In this document: positions 8,229-12,500 of the stretch, one piece after another
How positions within the stretch are numbered: position 1 is the first letter of the stretch
How the letters are laid out: every line of letters begins with the position of its first letter
Source of the DNA: Chrysomallon squamiferum
Lineage: Eukaryota > Mollusca > Gastropoda > Neomphalida > Peltospiridae
Direction: 5' to 3'
DNA length: 12,500 nt
NCBI GenBank assembly: GCA_012295275.1
Contig: CM022672.1
Coordinates: forward strand, 17,952,394 to 17,964,893
Position numbers and translations under genes: made by a program
The notes under the pieces: model-generated
The model's input: the letters and a program-made list of their open reading frames with translations, nothing else
The model's database searches: none
Told to the model about the DNA's origin: nothing

Positions 8229-8270
<42 letters not shown>
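8208..8270. repeat. (GT)n microsatellite
   Basis: Alternating GT with one short interruption near 8227. Apparent open frames on both strands through it are repeat artefacts. Confidence 0.95.
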
Positions 8271-8271
<1 letters not shown>

Positions 8272-8383
8272 CGTATGTCTAAACTGAAATATAATAACCA
8301 AGTAAAAGAAATGTAAAGTATATATTCTGTAGGTGTCTAAAATGAAATCAGCAATTTTGGATCGCTGTCATTAACGCTATTAG

Positions 8384-8524
8384 TCTTCATCTTCTATAAA
8401 TGTTGCAAAAAATATTCTTCGGTTTCTTCATACGTTCTCACAGGTTTTCTCAGTTGACGATGTGTTGGAAGGTTTTAATAATCTTCTTCAAAAGCGTGGC
8501 ACATCGTACTTAAAAGATACGTGA
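8384..8524 (+). pseudogene. Short open fragment, possible exon or transposase relic
   Basis: A 46-codon stretch lies between a TAG (8381-8383) and a TGA (8522-8524), with no ATG. Its second half reads VFSVDDVLEGFNNLLQKRG followed by TSYLKDT, which is compositionally protein-like and free of simple repeat. A pyrimidine-rich CTCACAG acceptor-like site (ending 8443) sits just before VFSVDD. The pattern loosely recalls the C-terminal part of MULE-type transposases, but I cannot confirm this by eye. It could equally be chance. Confidence 0.2.
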
Positions 8525-10060
8525 AGTAGTAGTATCTGTCTACAGCAGACCCCAAAACAATGTGACATATTAAACACTCTATCGTTACCTAATGTACAGT
8601 GTTATGCTGATAGTACTGTTTGTCGTATGTAAATGTATGTTGTTTTTGTTTTATTTTTTATAGCTCAGCCTTCGTCCGTTTATTTTTATATAAAATATCA
8701 TTCCGGTGTTGCGAAGAAATAGATGTTTGTGTTTGTGTGGATGTGTGAGTTTTTTTTCGTGCAAATGATTAAGGTCAGTTAAACATTTACTGCACACAAA
8801 TACTCAGATAATCATTGTCAGTGAATGAAAACTCGAAAAGGTCACTATGAAGGACTCTGCATCAAACTTCATGTGCTGTGTAACAGTTAATGTGTTTCAG
8901 CTTGTTCACTAATTATTTTTGACTAGTATCCCGCAGCTGTTTGTGCGTGTAATTATAAATACATCCAGCGGATCATGAATCACAGTTTTCATTATAGCTC
9001 TTTAGAATGGTATATATATATATATATATACACACACGCATGTCTGAATATACAAACTAATATTTATATATATATATATTCAAAAATGCGAAAGCCGACA
9101 GATTTCTTAGCAAGCTTTAATGAACACACACACACACACAGACATACATACAGACACATACGAATATAATACACAAATGCAGAAACCGTTGTCATAAAAC
9201 AATACTAAAACAGAAAAAAATAACTATTTACCCAAAACGGCAAAACTAATATGAAGTTTATTTAAAAAAATAAAATAATAATAAATAAATAAATACGTAT
9301 ATAACTAAATAAACAAACATTATATATATATCTAAACATAGATGTGTCTGTCTGTCTATCTCTATCATTGTCTGTCTGTCTGTCTATCTTTGTCTGTGTA
9401 TCGTTGTCTGCCTGGCTATCTGTTTGTCTGTATCAGTGTCGATATCCATGTCTATTGGTCTGTCTGTATTTATTTGTATGTATCTATACACGTACGATGT
9501 TTGTGTGGGTATAATTATGCAGCATGTCATATATAACACATATTATAATGCATTTTATATTAAAAAAAAAAAAGAAAAAAAAGAAATGAATATGTATAGA
9601 TCTGAACCAAAAGACACGCGCGAAGTCACAATAAACATAATACAGTCACATGCATTTGAAAATATATATTTTTATATATGCATGCATTACATAAACTTCA
9701 GTTATACTAAAATCAGACTGGCGGCCATCTTAAAATCACCTTCTTTGTGCAGCAGAAATTTCACTGGTCACATTGATTCAGAAGATAACTCTCCCAAAAA
9801 AAATAACCCACCAAAAAACCTTCCCCCCTCGAGGTTATTAATAGAACAGTTTACATTCTATCTGTGCTTCTCTGCTGATGTGGACAAATCTCGGGCTGTG
9901 AAAAACAAAATCCATAACCAAACTGCAATGAGAAAAGTTCAAGGACTTATTTCTCTTATTTTCGTTCGCGACTGGAAAAATATCGAAAATAACGACTTGT
10001 CTGAGTAATTATTTGAACTGAGAAACGACAAACACGTTTAGCTTCAGATTTAAAACAACG
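8525..10060. other. Intergenic, microsatellite-rich, no gene seen
   Basis: The stretch holds (TA)n followed by CA units (9011-9037), (TA)n at 9065-9080, (CA)n (9124-9140) and a degenerate TGTC/TATC block (9342-9490). A long open plus frame spans about 9424-10008, but it starts inside the repeat, crosses an A-rich tract at about 9561-9585 and shows no domain. I do not call it a gene. Confidence 0.6.
9342..9490. repeat. Degenerate TGTC/TATC tetranucleotide block
   Basis: About 150 bases of GTCT/ATCT-type units with many substitutions, an ageing tetranucleotide microsatellite. Confidence 0.85.
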
Positions 10061-10067
10061 GAGAAAC

Positions 10068-10130
10068 GATGGTAACACTCGGGTTAAAACGTAAGGACTG
10101 AAATGCTATAGACCGTAAGATCGATACCCT
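10068..10130 (+). repeat. Possible tRNA-derived SINE relic
   Basis: TGGTAACACTCGGG at 10070-10083 resembles a Pol III box A, and AGATCGATACCC at 10119-10130 resembles box B. The start-to-start distance is about 49 bases, near that of tRNA genes (about 44). The sequence does not fold by eye into a full tRNA, so a degenerate SINE head is likelier than a tRNA gene. Confidence 0.3.
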
Positions 10131-10440
10131 GCATTCTTGTTCCCGTTGCTATTAATCAAAACGTTAGTTTATCAAATAGCAGAGCAAATCTATGTATTTA
10201 TGGTTTGTTCATGAAATTAAATTTGTGAATACAAAAACCATTCGAAAACTGAACGATATCACCATTTTGGATCCTCGGAAAATGTTTCGGATTTAGGAAT
10301 TTCGGTTAAGAGATGCTCAACATGTAACAAATACATATGTAGTAATAAATATATTTGTAATTTTTAAAATGTGCTGCACCGTTTTTAACGATATACTGAT
10401 AATATCATAACTGTAAGGTTTTAGTGCCACCATCAAACGT
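10131..10440. other. Intergenic, nothing recognised
   Basis: AT-rich sequence without repeats of note, credible reading frames or clear regulatory motifs. Confidence 0.55.
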
Positions 10441-10485
10441 ACGTGAGTATCATATACGTGAGTATCATGAACGTGAGTATCATGA
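10441..10485. repeat. Three tandem 15-bp units
   Basis: ACGTGAGTATCATAT, then ACGTGAGTATCATGA twice. On the minus strand the units read as a five-residue HDTHV-type repeat, with no supporting gene. The array lies a few bases left of the inverted-repeat element at about 10496. Confidence 0.95.
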
Positions 10486-10495
10486 TAAACAGCAA

Positions 10496-10760
10496 TGGCG
10501 TGCAGAGGTCTGGTGATGTCCGGATCCAACTCCTTGATTGTGTGCCCCAAAGACTCAAGCATAAGGCCTTAGTACTGAGAAATATTACGAGAAAGGAAGA
10601 TATTCTGAACATGTAAACACAGATGAAACATAAAATAAATACTTTATTACATTTAAATATTAATCAACCGAATTTATTAAATTATTTTCTCTGATTGGAT
10701 GTCCCCCCCATTTGGATGCCCGGGGCCACCGACCCTCCGGCCTTCCCCCTCTGCACGCCA
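10496..10760. mobile_element. Putative MITE / DNA transposon remnant with 13-bp inverted repeats
   Basis: TGGCGTGCAGAGG at 10496-10508 is the exact reverse complement of CCTCTGCACGCCA at 10748-10760, enclosing about 265 bp. Next to the right arm the minus strand is G-rich (GGGGGAAGGCCGGAGGGTCGG). Ends of TGGCGT... followed by G-rich sequence are common among animal DNA transposons. A target duplication is not clear: CATGA occurs at 10481-10485 and 10763-10767 but is not flush with the repeats. The interior has no transposase frame, so it would be non-autonomous. Confidence 0.6.
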
Positions 10761-10764
10761 GTCA

Positions 10765-10878
10765 TGAACAACTACTGTAAAGTTTATTAGAAAATAGATT
10801 ATAATAATTATTATTGTCACAGTATTTCGTTTTACGGATAGAATAATGACGCTTTATTTTATACTATGTGAATTTAAG

Positions 10879-10914
<36 letters not shown>

Positions 10915-11170
10915 TAATAAAATAAGAGGAAATAAAATCAAAAATGCCTAATGGTTTCAGTAATTATACAACCTATCCTTTCCTTTTTTATTTGCTGTTA
11001 CAACGTACGTCATTATCAATTTATTGTCATTTATCGTCGCAGTTTATTTCACAGACAGACAGATAGACAGATAAATAAATAAAACAAAACACTTCATCAT
11101 TTGTTTATTTGTCATCATTTAGCCATCTTTAGATAGTGTTACATGTATACTTAACGTAAAAGAATCGTTA
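10765..11170. other. Intergenic, (AAT)n-rich, no gene seen
   Basis: AT-rich spacer with AAT repeats (10882-10925), an ACAG/ATAG tetranucleotide patch (11052-11083) and a CRE half-site TACGTCA near 11005. No reading frame is supported. Confidence 0.6.
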
Positions 11171-11175
11171 TTTCA

Positions 11176-11262
11176 TTACGTCACTGGCCATGTCGTCTGC
11201 TCGCAGCGCTCGCTGACTCACGCGAGGTCAAACCGGTCACGTGACACGTCTCACTCGGGTCA
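11176..11262. promoter_or_regulatory. Candidate enhancer/promoter patch: CRE, AP-1, CLEAR-type E-box, AGGTCA half-sites
   Basis: In a short GC-richer, CpG-containing island stand TTACGTCA (11176-11183, CRE/ATF type), TGACTCA (11214-11220, AP-1), AGGTCA (11225-11230), the 10-bp palindrome GTCACGTGAC (11236-11245, the E-box form bound by TFEB/MITF/USF factors) and GGGTCA (11257-11262). Five motifs in 87 bp, against an AT-rich background, suggest a regulatory element. Which gene it would serve is unknown. Confidence 0.4.
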
Positions 11263-11310
11263 CAGAAATATCATTATTATTCTTCTTACTGCACTTGCAA
11301 TCAATTTCAG

Positions 11311-11389
11311 ATGTCAAGGAAACTACAAAATGATGCAGGAATATGTAATGAGAAATATCTTGCTATACATTTCCGTCGATCATTGATTT
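11311..11389 (+). other. Weak candidate first coding exon
   Basis: An ATG at 11311 opens a frame reading MSRKLQNDAGICNEKYLAIH and onward. A donor-like GTAAGC begins at 11390, and TTTCAG ends at 11310. It lies about 50 bases after the regulatory patch at 11176-11262. The start context is poor and no domain is recognisable. Chance is a real alternative. Confidence 0.15.
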
Positions 11390-11518
11390 GTAAGCTTATT
11401 TCCATACTTGGCGTTTGTTGCAAACAAAAAATTAAATCAGAAATGCAGACGCCAGCGAGTTACGTTATGTATGTGTGTGTGTATGTATGAATGTATGTAC
11501 ATATATATATATGTTACA

Positions 11519-11706
11519 TCTACTACAACTACTTCAACTATTACGATAATAGCAGAAACTGCAACCATTATTACCACTGCTTCTCTGTTCTACTTATTAC
11601 TATTACTGTTCCTCAAACTCCTGATACTACTACTACTACGACATTACAACGACAATTGCTACTACATGTATTATTAAACTTTATTATTTTTATTATTATT
11701 ATTATA
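11519..11706. repeat. Degenerate ACT/ATT trinucleotide block
   Basis: Interrupted CTA/ACT, ATT and ACG units run to a (TTA)n end near 11706, preceded by a short TGTA/TA repeat at 11478-11512. Open frames through it are repeat artefacts. Confidence 0.8.
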
Positions 11707-11932
11707 ACATTGTAATTATGATTTTGTTTGACAGAACTGACCACTGATGCTGTACAGAAATAAAAATGTTTTCAAACAAAGGAAATCGGTCAACACATTG
11801 TGGCAAAATCCAAGATTGCCATTTTTATCGATTTCTTGATGTTCTAATCGGATTGAGCGGTCTTGTGTCAATCAGTCACAACCGATAACTGAAGTTACTG
11901 TCTGATTGATTTTCTAAGTCACATTCTTTATC

Positions 11933-11940
11933 TTTTAGAG
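11933..11940. repeat. Left target-site duplication of the hAT MITE
   Basis: TTTTAGAG, identical to the copy after the right end of the element. Confidence 0.9.
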
Positions 11941-12170
11941 CAGGGATCTCAAAAAGACTCATTATATGTGGCCTGCAATCATCTCTTTGTTTGAGTGTAA
12001 CATCGTTCTGTGTCATTGCCACAAGTATTGCCATATTCCAGATAGTAAGAATCTGCTGTGTATACCTCCTGAAAATATTAACACCCACACCTATAGCTGT
12101 GTTCTTGGTCAGTTTGACTTCTTCTGGAGTGTATAATGGATCTTTTCTTTCCATAAGTCTGAGATCCCTG
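11941..12170. mobile_element. Complete hAT-type MITE, 230 bp
   Basis: The element starts CAGGGATCTCA (11941-11951) and ends TGAGATCCCTG (12160-12170), a perfect 11-bp inverted repeat. After a few inserted A, the repeat continues imperfectly (GACTCATTA against GACTTATGG). It is flanked on both sides by TTTTAGAG, a perfect 8-bp target duplication, which is diagnostic of the hAT superfamily. The CAGGG.TCTCA terminus and the internal TATGTGGCC also match the hAT style known in animals. The interior is too short for a transposase, so mobilisation would have to come from a full-length relative elsewhere. Confidence 0.9.
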
Positions 12171-12178
12171 TTTTAGAG
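12171..12178. repeat. Right target-site duplication of the hAT MITE
   Basis: TTTTAGAG, identical to the copy before the left end. The lack of any mismatch suggests a fairly recent insertion. Confidence 0.9.
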
Positions 12179-12181
12179 TGC

Positions 12182-12290
12182 ATGGCCGTAACTAGACTCT
12201 TTTTGAAATGAGGGGGAAAAAAAACAAAAAAAAAAAAAAAAAAGACTTAAAAATATTTGGGCGACGGGTCTGAGGGCCCGCCTAAGTCTA
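12182..12290 (+). mobile_element. Transposon-end-like fragment
   Basis: ATGGCCGTAACTAGACTC, then AAATGAGGGGG and, past an A-rich run (12218-12243), GGCGACGGGTCTGAGGGCCC, resemble the TGGCGTAACTAGG plus G-rich ends found on many animal DNA transposons. No matching inverted end is visible before the window ends, so it is either a solo fragment or an element running out of the window. The hAT MITE inserted only a few bases to its left. Confidence 0.35.
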
Positions 12291-12500
12291 TTGAACTTCA
12301 AACGCTAACCGTAGACATAAACCAATTCATTCAGTGGAAACCGTTTATGTCGGAATAGAGATTTATATTTTATATTCTTTAAATAAAATCTTTTAATAAA
12401 AAAAAATATTTACAAAAAAATAAAAAAAATAAATAAAATCGTCAGTTTCTGTATGAGTCATTTGCCTCATTTGCCTCAGTGGAGTGTGGTCTTGCTTTAG
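12291..12500. other. AT-rich end of window, nothing recognised
   Basis: Several AATAAA strings lie in A-rich sequence (about 12380-12440) but follow no visible gene. A short direct repeat CATTTGCCTCA occurs near 12460-12480. Confidence 0.5.

Noticed and set aside
9424-10008. 194-codon open frame on the plus strand
   Set aside because: It begins in a TGTC/TATC repeat, passes an A-rich tract and has no domain or typical composition; probably a chance opening, although the part after 9720 is not simple repeat.
8343-10275. Similar short strings ATCAGCAATTTTGGATC (8347) and ATCACCATTTTGGATC (10257)
   Set aside because: The match is about 16 bases with mismatches and the flanks do not align; chance is likely in AT-rich sequence.
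10317-10562. 81-codon minus-strand frame with HDTHV repeats
   Set aside because: The peptide repeat is the translation of the 15-bp tandem units, and the frame straddles a transposon boundary.
11876-12154. 92-codon minus-strand frame
   Set aside because: It lies across the hAT MITE and its left flank; the element boundaries explain the sequence and no transposase motif is visible.

Overview
The window is animal nuclear DNA: AT-rich, intron-bearing and crowded with simple repeats. The one solid gene is the 3'-terminal coding exon of a glycogen-targeting subunit of protein phosphatase 1 (PPP1R3 family, closest in layout to vertebrate PPP1R3B/PPP1R3C). The mixture of (TTA)n, (TA)n, (CA)n, (CT)n and TGTC/TATC repeats with very long A and T runs looks like a mollusc, most likely a cephalopod such as an octopus. 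That assignment rests on general appearance and is only moderately certain. Nothing suggests bacteria, a virus or a plasmid.

Layout. Positions 1-297 are the 3' end of an intron, closing with a good polypyrimidine tract and CAG acceptor. Positions 298-1265 are the coding exon, clearly richer in G and C than its surroundings. After the TGA at 1263-1265 comes about 3.9 kb of AT-rich sequence that probably forms one long 3' UTR. The best poly(A) signal is AATAAA at 5132-5137 followed by a GT/T-rich stretch; weaker candidates lie at 3877 and 4542. This putative UTR carries several Pumilio-type UGUANAUA motifs, seed matches to conserved animal microRNAs, and complementary U and A runs that could pair.

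From about 5.2 kb to the end I find no confident gene. This part holds microsatellites, among them a composite CT / TATC / TG / CG block at 6986-7204, and transposon debris. The clearest mobile element is a complete 230-bp hAT-type MITE at 11941-12170, with perfect 11-bp terminal inverted repeats and a perfect 8-bp target duplication. A second inverted-repeat element lies at about 10496-10760, a transposon-end-like fragment starts at about 12182, a tRNA-derived SINE relic is possible near 10070-10130, and two copies of a roughly 40-bp dispersed repeat lie at 3391 and 7738. A short GC-richer patch at 11176-11262 with CRE, AP-1, CACGTG and AGGTCA-type motifs may be an enhancer or promoter, and a weak candidate exon follows it.

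Function. The gene product should bring PP1 to glycogen and glycogen synthase and so favour glycogen synthesis. Its C-terminus resembles the tail with which liver PPP1R3B senses phosphorylase a. No previously unknown multi-gene system is visible; the points of interest are the regulatory tail of this protein, the long 3' UTR and the transposons.
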